From Setophaga petechia (Eukaryota; Chordata; Aves; Passeriformes; Parulidae): a stretch of 64,000 nt of DNA. The stretch lies in the NCBI GenBank assembly GCA_024362935.1, contig JANCRA010000008.1, forward strand, positions 33,884,557 to 33,948,556, in the 5' to 3' direction. Shown piece by piece: positions 50,232 through 61,940 of this stretch (position 1 is its first letter; each line of letters opens with the position of its first letter). The position numbers and the translations under genes were made by a program. The notes beneath the pieces are model-generated. The model saw nothing but the letters and a program-made list of their open reading frames with translations. It was not told the DNA's origin and ran no database searches.

Positions 50232-53122
50232 TCCACAATAACTCCTGAGCTTAGTTCCAGGTTCTCCTTCGTGACAGAAGCAGGGTATTCCATGGTATGC
50301 ATAAAAGGCCATGGATCCTCTTCTTTGAAACTGTCAAAACCCTTTAGAACTGAAAAATTTTTGTGGCAAGAGATTCCACAGTCCTCTCTGCATGGCGTAT
50401 GGGCATATTTTCCTTAGTTTCTTTTGTACTTGCTAGTTTATTTGATACCCTTTAGCTTTTGGTCTAGAAAAAGTGGTGGGAAATATTTTTTTTCCCTTTC
50501 TCTTCATCAGTCCCTTTTTTTCTTTTTAAATCTGAGAAGCAGCCAGTTGTAGCATGAAATTAAGCAAGACACCAAAATTTAAACTCTTGAGTGTTCAGAG
50601 ATGTAATGCTTTTGGTTTCTTGCATCTTATATCAGACTTGTATAATTTTTTTGGACTTGTATTGCTTTCAAATGGAAGTTTTAAAATGGGTTGCAATATT
50701 TCTACCACACAGCAAAATATATTGATAAGGTAATTTGCTTTTACTCTATAAATATATTTAACAAGTTTTCTAATGCTCTACTAGAAGTTGGACGTTTGAG
50801 TCTAATGGACACGACTAGAAAACATTTAGACAAAAAAGTGAGACATGAGTTGATTTGAATAAAGATAACTTAAGTCATCCTTAACTGCCTAAACTTTTAA
50901 CCTAGGTGCTTTTATAATTATGATTGGGGAAAAAAATATTTAGGCAGATGGTGTCATTACCTGAAGATGTAAATCTTCATAAAAGTACTAATGAAGCCTG
51001 ACATTCTCCTACAAGGTTAGGACAATGTTACATTTCTGTTTGTCCACTTCTGTAAAGCAAAATGCATTTAAGAAGAATTTGCTGAACAATAGAAGCCACT
51101 TAATTGAGATTACCCAGAGAATGACTCATCACTGTGATTATCAATGGCTTCAGGTCTGCAGTCATGTAGCAGGAGCAGCAACTTTTTTCTAGGCCAATGG
51201 AGCTTTAAAAACTCTGTAGCTACAATTTGGTTACTTTTTGCTTTCTGTCAATCCTTGAAGTGATTTGCAGCTTTGCAAGAGTTTATTCAGAGCACTTGTG
51301 AGTACCATGTTTTGGAAGTGTTTAGGAAATAGCACAGCAAGAGGCTTATTTTGCAGGAACTCTAAAGAAGATAATGAGAAACCTTGCTCGATGTTTGGTT
51401 GCAAAGATGACATTTTGACCAGTGCATAAGGGACCTTTCCCACACAGGGCTGATATTACATCTTGACTTGCACCGGCAATTAAACTAATTTTGTAGTCAA
51501 ACTCTCATTGAAGGCCAGATGGTGACATTATTATGTTTCTAGATAATGATATGTGACAGTAGGTAAGGTGAGAGGACAAGATCTCTTTCCCTCATTCTAA
51601 CATCCCATTCCTTGTTTTGATTCCAGTCAGAAAACACTGAGCACCACCTGTCTGTAGATTTGATTTTATGTTGTGAACTAAACTGTAGAGGTTGACCTAA
51701 ATTTACATTTTCTTTTTTACTGTATTTTCTGCATAATTTTCTGGACATATAATGAAAATTTTATTGAACCAATACATTCCAAAGGTGCCACTCTGAGTAA
51801 CTTTGTGTGCCTTTTCTTATGATAGCATCTCTTTATATCAGCCTGTAAAGCACAATATTTTAAGAGAGCAACACAGGCTGTGGAAATTTTTTTTTTAGTT
51901 TACATATTGTAGTTTGTTGGCAATCTGTATGCAAGAAAAGAGATCGATAAAACAAATTGCAGTAGAAGAAACATCAACAGCAGTTTGAAATATGTTTTGT
52001 ACTTTTACGGTTATTTAAATTGTCAGTTGCTAAAAGCTTTTTACAAGGTGCAGAAATCTTGTCTTTGAATAGATTTATTTCTTTATATCACTAAGGTTTC
52101 AAAATATCCTTATATACCTAGAAACTAAAAATATGTAAACTAAACTCTGAACTACTGATATGAATCTGTCACATTGTATGCAAGTTATGATTCCATGTAA
52201 TGCTACAGTGGGCCTGTTTCTGTATTATTCAAGCCTGTGTGTCATTAGCCTCAGACTAATATTAAAACCAAGTTTGAAGTCCATTTGAACTATGTAAAAA
52301 TAATATTTTTCTCCCTTCATTGCTTCTTGTTTCTTTTGAATGTGTCCTGTTTTTATATTTTCTAAACTTTTACATGGTTTATTACTATTTTTCCTCTGTG
52401 GAAATTATTAGTCTTGTAATTACTCTAGGATTTGGAATTTTTGGTTTATCAGCTTGGAAAACATATTTTTTATTGAATAGTTTAGCTTTTTTTGGTGGGA
52501 ATTTTTTCTATCTTCTAGCAGATCTAATATCTACTATGAAAAATGGGTCTGACCACTGAATTTGTACATGTCATGGTATGGTGTCCAATTTATGACCACA
52601 GTTCATTTCATTCCTCTTTAGACGTAATCCATCTCCCCATTTGTAACTGAGTTCGCACGTTTCTCTAATTTTATCTATTTGACATTATTTGCTGTTATAA
52701 ATGCCCATTTCTTCTGTTATCAGCGTGTAATTGGATTCATTTTCTCTGCCGGCACTTGCTGAAAAATGTTTTGTTATACTGACTCTATAATCTTTTATAT
52801 TTGAGTTGTTCTAAGAGTCAAAACAATCTTCTTAGTAGTAATTTGGTAAAAAGTGTGTCACCATCTTTTCACTGCCTGTGTGCTGTCTGCCCTGTCTTGA
52901 AAGGTTCTTGATTCATGTTCTGGAGTCCCTCTTTCAAATGCTGAGATTTCATAGAGAGCTGCAGTTCAAAAGTAGATCAAAATATAGGACAATACTTCCC
53001 CCTCCCCCCCCAGAATATCTTTAACATCTTGATTCACTTTTTCCTTTGCTGCCAGCCAATGTCCAGATTGGCTGAGGGCATCCTTCTGTTTGCATCATTA
53101 CTCCTGTCTTCACCACCTGAAT

Positions 53123-53705
53123 ATAGAATCATAAAATGGCTTGGGTTGGAAAAGACCTTACAAATAATCTAGTTCCAAATCCCCTGCCATGATTAAGGAT
53201 ACTTTTCACGAGACTGGGTTACTTAGAGATCCATCCAGCCTGACATTGGACACTGTCAGGGATGGATCATCCAGTTCTCTAAGCAACCTGTTTCAGGGCC
53301 TCGCCACCTGCATAGTAAAAAATTTTCTTCCAAATACTTAATGCAAATCTACTCTTTCACTGCTTGAAGCCATTTCCCCTTTTCTTGTCACTACATGCTC
53401 TTGTAAATAGTCCCTCTCTACCTTTCATGGCTGGAAGTACTGGAAACCCTCAGGATGGTCACTCTGAAGCTTTCCTTTCTCCAAGCTGAGCAATCCTAAC
53501 TATTTCAGCCTTTCCTTCAAGGAAAAATGATCCATTACTCTAATTGTCATGGGCACCTTTCTTTGGGCTCATTACAAGAGGCTGATGTCTTTTCTGTGCT
53601 AGGTACCCCAGAGCTGGATGCAGCACTGAAGGTGGGGTGCACCAGAGCAGAGCAGAGGGGCAGAACCACATCTCTCAGTCTGCTGGCCATCCTTCTTTTG
53701 ATAGG
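53123..53705 (-). mobile_element. CR1 LINE fragment, ~580 bp
   Basis: Plus-strand 'atagaatcataaaatggctt' and 'gggttggaaaagacctta' are the complement of the CR1 3' terminus. They are followed by 3' UTR sequence and C-terminal ORF2 sequence ('aggatggtcactctgaagc', 'gagctggatgcagcactgaa', 'ctgctggccatcc'). 5' truncated near 53705. The 81- and 71-codon frames within it (53527-53772, 53547-53762) are CR1 remnants or shadows. An internal 20-30-base inverted echo ('gagatccatccagcctgaca' / 'ctgtcagggatggatc') may reflect local rearrangement. Confidence 0.88.
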
Positions 53706-55305
53706 AAACATAAAATATGAAAGGAACTTGGATCTCACTACCACTGATTTTCTGGTCTTCATTTGTCATTAATGTAGATATCTAACTGCTTAGAAGGCAG
53801 CAAACCTCTGTGAAAGTCTTCACAATTAATGTTTTATGCATATGTCTCTGGATTTCAGTGTTCGCAAAGTTTTCTTCTTAGATACATAAATTATTTGCTG
53901 ATAAACTTGCTCCCTGAGAGGTTTTTTCCAGCCTATTTATCTTGTGGGTACTGTTGACCTTATGTAATAATAAGATTCACAATTTAGTTTTGGGATCCTC
54001 ACTACTGCATTTTAAGCAGCAGCATTTGAGCAGTGTTATAACAGACAAGTAGTATTTTCTTATGCTTGAAATATGTCTCTGACACTTTTGTGGCAGTTCA
54101 ACAATGTACTGATTTTTTCAGTGGTTAGCGTAGAAAGGGGGAAAAAAGGGTTTTTTATTATTTTTAGTTGTTGAAAATAATTTTAGAACACTTGAGTGAT
54201 GGGTCTTGTATGCTACTGGGTTTCATAGGACACTTTGTTACTCATGACATATGTTCCATATATTGATATAACAATTATGAAAAACATAGATTTCTATGAT
54301 TCGGGTTCCCAGACTCATGTTGGAAAAAGTTATGATTTTCATTATCTTTGTCCCATAGAATATCAAGTGTACAATTATCCTTCAGCACCTCTTGCTGTAT
54401 GTACAATGCTCTTCCTGTATGGGTACTGAATACAAAAATTTTGTGCATGATATCTTATGATTTTCTCATGTGGGGGTTTTTGATATCTCTGTAGTATCCT
54501 TTCTCCCATGTAAGTGATAATGTTGGATAATGATGGTTTGCTGTGCTTTTATGACTTTCTTCTCTCAGAAATTTAATGTGTTCCTTTTTCAGCACAGGCC
54601 GCAGACACTCAGACATGTAATATAACAAAGCATAAAAACAAGGTTTCATCTCAAGTAATCTTTATTTTTCTTTGACAATTTATTGTGATAGTAGGCTTTT
54701 AAAATTGCCTTAATTTTAGTAGTGAATAATGGATAGTGTAATAACATAGGAATAGCATTTAATTATGCCTTTTTTCTTTGCACAATATGGTATATTAGCT
54801 ACAGCAATTGAGGCCCATTAAACTGGAATAGACAATAGCATTCACAGTGTGTCTTGGTCATGCCAGAAACCTTTTGCATCATTCTGTACTGTTTGACATT
54901 ATTATGCTTGAGTGACTGCAATGAAATATGAACTCTATTGTAGCTAAAATTAAAAATTAAAAACTTATTAGTATTTGAAATAAATCTTACGTCACAATCA
55001 TAGCATTGTTCCTAACCGAAAGCATATTATGCTTTTTCAGTATAACTTTCTAGTTTATTGAAATACAAGGAATAATTATTTATTAATGGAAAAGGATACA
55101 GAGTGTTAAACAAATTTAGCTGATTCTACTTAAACACATAAACCACCCATTATCCCAAATTAACACAATCCTTGAAACGTGTATAAGATTGAAAACAGTT
55201 CAAGAAAACTGAAAATATGAGTTTGTAAATGAAAGACTGACCATTCAGAGTGAAAGGTAACAAATTTTGAAAACTAAAAGGATGTTCTGTAGAAGGAGCA
55301 ACCAT
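53706..55305. other. intergenic, no gene seen
   Basis: AT-rich sequence between two CR1 fragments in opposite orientation. Frames of about 64 codons (54235-54429, 54455-54649) show nothing recognisable. Confidence 0.5.
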
Positions 55306-55493
55306 ATGGATGAGGAATTTTTTGGATGGTCAAATCCAAAGGGAGTGGTCGACATCTCAATGTCCAGATGAAGACCAATGCTGAGGGATATCCCATATGG
55401 GTTTGTATGGGGACAATTGCAGTTCAATGTTTTCATCGAGGTCCTAAACAGATGGATGGAGTGCACCCTCAGCAAGTTTGCAGATGACACTGA

Positions 55494-55688
55494 GTGAGTG
55501 CTGGTGTTGACACACCTGAGAAATACGACATCATCCAGACAATAACTTCAAGAAGTGACCTCATGAGGTTCAACAAAGCCGAGTGCAAGTGCTGCACCTG
55601 GGTCTGTGCAACCCCACGTATTAACATAGGCTGGAGGATGAAGGGACTGAGGGCAACCCTGCTGAAAAAGATTTGGGGGTGCTGGTAG
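55494..55688 (+). pseudogene. CR1 ORF2 relic (RT C-terminal region)
   Basis: A 64-codon open segment in the CR1 fragment. SDLMRFNKAECK corresponds to the conserved CR1 pol stretch following the RT palm; the same part in the 7.9-8.2-kb relic reads FNQDKYKVLHLG. The start codon is incidental. Coding similarity then shifts to other frames near 55680-55800. Confidence 0.7.
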
Positions 55689-55794
55689 ATGAGAGGCTGG
55701 GCATGAGCTGGCAGAGTGCACTGACAGCCCAGAAGGGCTGCATCGAAACAAGTATGGCAGCAGGGAGACCATTCTGCTCCTCTGCTCTGCTCTC

Positions 55795-56043
55795 ATGGGG
55801 CTCCACTTGGAGCATTGCATACAGGTCTGTGGCTGTCAATCTATTGGAGACAGTCCAGAGAAGGGCCATAAAATAATCAGAGTAATCGAACACACCTCCT
55901 GTGAGAAAAGGCCGAGAGAGTTGAGATTGTTCATCCCGGAATGCAAGAGGCTCCAGGGAGACCTTACTGAGGTGTTGGAATATGTAAAGGATCTTATAAG
56001 AATGATGGGAAGAAGTTGTTTAGCAACACTCGTTGCAATATGA
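55795..56043 (+). pseudogene. CR1 ORF2 relic (C-terminal end)
   Basis: An 82-codon open segment in a different frame. Residues CKRLQGDLTEVLEYVKD near positions 50-66 match the conserved C-terminal end of CR1 ORF2 (RLQGDL-type motif). The frame change relative to 55494-55688 shows ORF2 is broken. It ends by stop within 3' UTR-like sequence. Confidence 0.75.
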
Positions 56044-56086
56044 GAAGTTATAATGTTTTTAAACAGAAGGACGGTAGATTAGATAG

Positions 56087-56106
56087 GATTTGATTTGATT
56101 TGATTT
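56087..56106. repeat. (GATTT)4 inside CR1
   Basis: Four perfect GATTT units, apparently expanded from a single site in the CR1 sequence. Confidence 0.9.
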
Positions 56107-59100
56107 TAAGAAGAAATTTTTTATGATGGGGGTGGTGAAACACTGGAATAACTTGCCCAGAAGGTGGTATATGCCTCATCTCTGGAAATACTGAAGGTCA
56201 GGCTTGAGGCAACCATGAGGCAGCCTGATCCAGCTGAAGATGCTGCTGGTCACGGCAGCAAAGATTGGACTAGCTGACCTTTAAAAATCCTTTCCAACCC
56301 AAGTTAGTTTATGATTCTGATTCTAAGCTTTGAAGCAAAAGAACAAGTAGAGAAACTTCTTATATTGGTAAATTCACTCACTGAAATCAGTGAAAGGGCT
56401 GAAGGACTGATAGAAAATCCCCAACATTCTAGTGAACTGAGGACCTGAAATATCATAAATGGCAAAAGTTTAGAAAGTCAATGATAATAAAGTGCTATGA
56501 GTAATACTCTTTACTGTCTGCCTGAGAGAATCTGATTTGATTTCTGCATTTGTTCCTCTTCCTTATCAGGCCACCAGGATTCCAGCCAAGATCCCCTCTT
56601 GCTAAAACAAGCCTATCTTTGGATGCTGTCCAGGCTTTGCTGAAAGCATAGTGACTGCTTCATTTTTCCATGTGGTTGTTGTCCCTTCAGTATTTAACCC
56701 ACACTTGGTAAAATACATCTGAGTATCATGACTGTGAGAAGAGCTGCTTAGGAATCAAGCTACTCCCTTTAGGTTACTTGCAGAAAAAGACACTGGAAGG
56801 AGAGGTGTAATTCCAGGGTGTGAATACTCAATCAAATTCACTCCAGGAAATCAGAACCTGATTTTAATAGGAGAAGTCAAGTCTTCTTAATGAACATTAA
56901 GATACCAAGTTGTGCGGTTGCTGTCAGAATACTGTGTACCTTGCAGTTGAGCTAGTTTGCCAAGCTTTGCTGTGAGTACAAATCAGCTAATTAACCAAGT
57001 AAGATCATACTTTCCTTAGCCCCTCATCTCACTCTGTTTCTTTGACAACCCAATGCTGCAATCCCAGCCCAGACAAACATTCTTTGTACTTAACTCCATC
57101 CTGTGCAGTAACTATCAGACAAAGAGCAATAATTTATGTGAGTGGAGTACAGATATATTTAAATATATCATTTGAGAAGTAGCTGCTCCAACTGGACTGA
57201 AAAAGCATAGAACTATTTAAATAGGAGTATTTCAATATGTAAAACATGCACACACAGAGGTAGATGAGCCAGTTAAAAGAAAATCTTTGCAAGTTCTTAG
57301 AGACTTCCCGAGTAGTTTAACCTCTTTAAGGATGAGCCATCTCCATGAAGTGAAATAAATCAGTGGCTACAAATATGCAGGGTCCGAATTATTTCAGCTA
57401 TACTATTACAGCCTTTGTTTATGTGTACCAGACTCTTTTAATATGTTGCAATTAAGAGTTACCAAACTGAACTCTAACTTGATTAGAATATCAGTCTAGT
57501 TTTAATCTAATTTCTATTTGAAATGTGTTATTATATTCAAATCTAATCTTGAGATTAGGTAGTGGCAGACTGAAGTCTTTCATTTGCCACTTGATTTTTT
57601 TGCCAGTACATGCCACAGCAGTGCTGGGAGTAGAACAGATTGTTTAGGAGGAAATGCCATATATGCTGATATGAAGCAGTATCTTAGACTTGTTGCCTCT
57701 AGCACTACATGTAAATGTCTGGAGAACCACTGTTTTCCAATGTAGTGGTGAAGATATGTAGTTTGCACAAGGGTAAGAATTGCTTCAATTTCCACTAATT
57801 CTGAATCAGGAATATTTTTTTTATGTTCAATATGTTCTTCTTGAGGAATAATGGTTTAAATCATACGATTGTTGTACTTGTTAGTTAATTTTAAGAAAAA
57901 AAAACCCCCAGGACACTCTAAAAAGCCTAGAAGAATCTCTCATCTGATTATCTTTTCATTTGAAGAGCAACAAACCAAAGTCACTTGTACAAATATTTGG
58001 CAGTGATATCAAGTAAGATCATTAGGAGCTTTAAAATCCCAATGAATTCTTGAGGATTGGCAAGCTGCCAATGTGACTTTCTGAACTCACAAGCCTAATG
58101 CAGGTTATGTAAGACAAGCTACAGAGAGAAGACTAGATAATTCCAACTATTTGACACAATTTACTTATACACTATTTGACTATACTGTATAAGAGTCAGT
58201 GTCTGGGATGCATTTAGTATGCTGCAGGTGCTTCAGTGCTAAACCACAACCTTCAAGTAATGACAGATATGATGCAATCTGGGATGCAGAAGCCACTTAT
58301 GAGTATTAATACTGCATAGGAGAAGCAATTGTTTTTCTGGGCCCATCAGACTGGCTTTGATTAGAGAAACATAGCCAAAATATTAAATTAAACAGTTCTT
58401 TCAGAAAAATGGCCTGTGCATCTTATTATTTGAGTATTTCCAGTGTGTAACTGGACCTGTATAATTTCCTGTCAGACTTGCCAGCTCCTGTTGAGTTTTA
58501 GCTTGTGCCTTGCTTTCTTTAAACATATTTCATTTCCAGGCTTTTTAACAAGCTGAATTAATGTGTCATCACAATCATTACTGAGTGAATAACACAGCCT
58601 CACCACAAGGACCACAGCAGAAGGTAAGGAGACTGAACCTGCAGCTATTGCAGGGATCTACATCATTTAAGTTAAATTAGTCTTGTCTATAGATTGTGTA
58701 GGTGTCTTTCAATTTTGTGTATTTTTATAAGCAGCGAATGAAACGCCTTGTTATATTTAAGATGTAGCAATGATGATATAAAAATCTTCTCTCATCAAAC
58801 TTTCACTATATGCCTGGATTGCATTTCCTATAAAATGGGGAGATCTTTTCTAAGGCTCTGTGACATCACTGACCTTAGGAGTCCAGACTCCTAGTCCAGA
58901 CACTGCAGCTGCTTTCAGGCACAGTAAGCAGTGCTTTGTCAGCCCCTGCTTGCCAGCTGACTTGGGAAGATATTTGAAAGCACAAGTCCAGAGCAACCAT
59001 ACTTCAGCAATTTCTGTTGCTGGGGCTTGTGAGTCTGAGGAACTGATGAGGAACCTGTCATCTTCTCAGATTTTTTTTCACATTTAACTCTCAGCTGAGT

Positions 59101-60612
59101 GTCCTGGCTGTAGGAAGGTTTTGGGTGAGACACAAAACAAAACTCAAATCCTTTCTCTGTTATATTTATCACATTTCTTGTCAAATGTTAACTACAGATA
59201 AAAAAAGGGAGATGATATTTGGACTGTGTGATCCCTCATCATAGTTTGTCCCTCCTTTGAAAATGTGCTTATTAGGGGAAACACTTTGCAAGTGGACAAA
59301 GAACATGAATATTCTTCCTTTACTTTGGGGTGAGGTACCTCCAAGTAATAACTCCATTTATTGACAGGCTGGCACTGATCTAGTCTGCTTAACTGTGAAA
59401 CCAAAGACATAAGTTTGTGGGAGTGAATGTTTTCAACAAGTTATACAAATAATTGACTGATTTCCTTCCCACCCGGAATGAGTAACTAGTGCGTGCTAGA
59501 GTTAGAGGAATGAGCAGAAGTGTGCAAGTGCATCACTGTGTATTTGCAACGGGTAGCAACTGAATCTCTTGGAATAATTAATTTCTTTTGTCAGCCTCTC
59601 AGATTTGTTTTCTTCTTAGTATTTACCTTCTCATAGCCATCCTACTCATAACTGTGATAATACTGCAATAATCTCTGTGGAGAAGTATGTTTTTTCAAAG
59701 ATAAAAGACAGCAGCTGTCAAAGTGAAAAGAGCTCCCATTTCTGACATTTAAAAAAAAAATCCTCTGCCAGTTAGAATGGGTATTCCTTCCAAAACCAGA
59801 TTTTCTATAATATGTGCATATATCTGGTTTATTTCCAAAACAATATCGTTATCAAAATCACACGAATTATGGAAACATTCAGATAAGTTTTGTTCAGCTT
59901 CGCTAGCTTTGTTGAGTGTGACAGGGTGGAGGATGTTAATTTTAGCAGAGATCAGCTGACGTACATTGTTATTCCTGGAGAAATTTGGTCATGTGCCCAA
60001 GTCCTTTCAAAGTATAAAGTAGGATCAGTGACAGTAGAAAACCTATTATTCTTTGAGATTTTTTGACAGTATATATATTATTTTGCTTCACTGTAGCATG
60101 AGTATTCCTAATATTGTTTCCCTTCCTCTCAGTCAGAAATAAAATTAAAAATTAACTATATATTTATGTGTAGTGTATAAGGCCCTCCCATATTCAACTC
60201 AAAGGAACATAATCCTGCTCAAAGCTCTGCAAAATATATATATAGCACTGTGCATATGGGATAGGCAGAACTAACTAAAGATTCTCACTTTTGCTTCTCT
60301 TTTAATTTAAAAATGCCGACTAGAACTCAGGGTGTTGGGCACCAATTTCTCATACCTTTCCTAGCAAATATTGTATAAAATTTAATAAAATTTCAATTTT
60401 CAGTGGCCAAAAAGCTCAGTTACCTGTAGCAGGGCAAGGCAGTAACATAGAGTGAATCCTTCGGACAGGAGTATACCCTAAAGGGACATTGGAGATTTGA
60501 TGTCTTGCTGTGAAAAAGTCCCAAGACTTTTCTCTGAAAACTTTGGTGCAAATTCCAAATTCCTTTATTTAACATAAAATTAAAAATGGAAAAAAGCAAA
60601 AAGAAACCAACC

Positions 60613-60629
60613 AAAAAAAAAAAAAAAAA
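60613..60629. repeat. A17 homopolymer
   Basis: 17 uninterrupted A in an A-rich stretch; the 82-codon minus frame across it (60420-60668) with a phenylalanine run is an artefact. Confidence 0.9.
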
Positions 60630-61810
60630 GAAGAAAGCTGTCCTTCCTTCCTTAAACCTTTTAAACACAGTGCTCTGTCATGAGATTCATTTATTCATTT
60701 GCTGCTAAAATTGGAATCACTTTGTGCCTGAACAGGTACCCAGGATGCTCTTTCCCTCAAATGGTCTCTGTAGAGTCCTTAACTGTAGATCAATGTTTCT
60801 GAATTTTTACAAAGACTTTAAAGGGAGTACTGAAAGGAAAATCTCTGTTCCTAGATATAGTAATGTGCTGTCGTATTTGGAGAGATTTTACAAAACAGTT
60901 TCCTTGCTGATTTACCTGAAGGGCCTATTGGGAAAACCTTGATATACCTCATCCTTTCCAGCCTGTTCATACTACTAGACACAGATAAAATCCTCAAAGT
61001 CTTTGTAAACATGAAAAGAACTTCCATTGCTAGAAAGACTGCTGGAGACATCAAGGTGAGCAGACAGAAGTCACCCAAAAAATGAAGGTATTTCTAATAA
61101 TGAATGAAAAGTCTTATGGAATCAGAGTGAATGTTCTTTTTATTTAATGCCTTGTATGGTGTGCTTTCTTGCACTCCTATTATGTATGAGGCTTTTTTTA
61201 AAATGTCATCCTAATTTTTCTTCAGGTCTGATAATTTCAAGAAAACCTGAAAAAAGTGAATAGGACAAAACACTTACTTTAGATTTTTCATGAATTCCAA
61301 TTATCCTATTACTCCAAATTCCTACTTCATTCACAGTATTATTAAGCTGACTGTTTGTAGATTTGTTTTCTCTTCCAGTTCAAAGGAATAAACCCTCATT
61401 CTTTAATTTTCTTTGATGTTCCCTGAATGCTAGCATTCCAAAATATTAGTCTTGTTGCACCTTGCACCTGTTCTTAATGATACAATAAACTGGTTTTGTG
61501 AAAATATTTAAGCAGGAAATCCATAGGGTTTACACTGCTAACTTTTGAAACCACACATCTGCCTCCAGGCTTATGTTAGCAACAGAAATCACTGACGAAG
61601 TTGTACAGAACTAAAAATGAAAACCTTGGTTGATGCAGATTTTAGAGAGTATTCTGGTTCTTGAATATGCAAAAGTTAATTCAAAGATTCATGCTCACTG
61701 ACAGCTCGGTGTAGACTTTGTCTGTGTGCTCCCTGATTATTTGTATTAAATTTTACAACTAAATGTATATGAAATCATGTTGACAACATCCTGTCTCTAA
61801 TTTACTTTTA

Positions 61811-61940
61811 TTGGGATTTTGGGGAGCGTTGTTTTTGGTTTTGGTGGCCATTTTGTGGTTTTTGGGTTGTATTTGGTTTGGTTGTGGGTTTGGGATAGTT
61901 TTTCTGGGTTTATTTTTTTGGATTTAATTTTTTTTAATAT
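61811..61940. repeat. G/T-rich strand-asymmetric low-complexity stretch
   Basis: About 130 bases composed almost wholly of T and G (TTTGG/TTTGGG-like units) with very few A or C. Several GGG runs occur, with long and uneven spacing. Confidence 0.8.

Larger units (their letters stand above)
43196..53122. other. intergenic, no gene seen
   Basis: About 10 kb of AT-rich DNA with no recognised mobile element. A 116-codon frame (46959-47309) starts in a lysine-rich A/G tract and is not recognisable. Items listed separately: a candidate conserved segment (46180-46500), a short direct repeat (50002-50046) and an A23 tract (50209-50231). Confidence 0.5.
55306..56325 (+). mobile_element. CR1 LINE fragment, ~1.0 kb
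   Basis: The longest CR1 piece here. It begins in RT coding sequence ('gggagtggtcgacatctcaa', 'tgtccagatgaagaccaatg', 'agcaagtttgcagatgacac'), continues through the ORF2 C-terminus and 3' UTR ('cttgcccagaaggtgg', 'ctggaaatactgaaggtcag'), and ends 'tttccaaccc...atgattctgattct', the CR1 terminal octamer region. 5' truncated near 55306. A GATTT x4 expansion (56087-56106) lies in it. Frameshifts break ORF2, so it is inactive. Confidence 0.9.
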
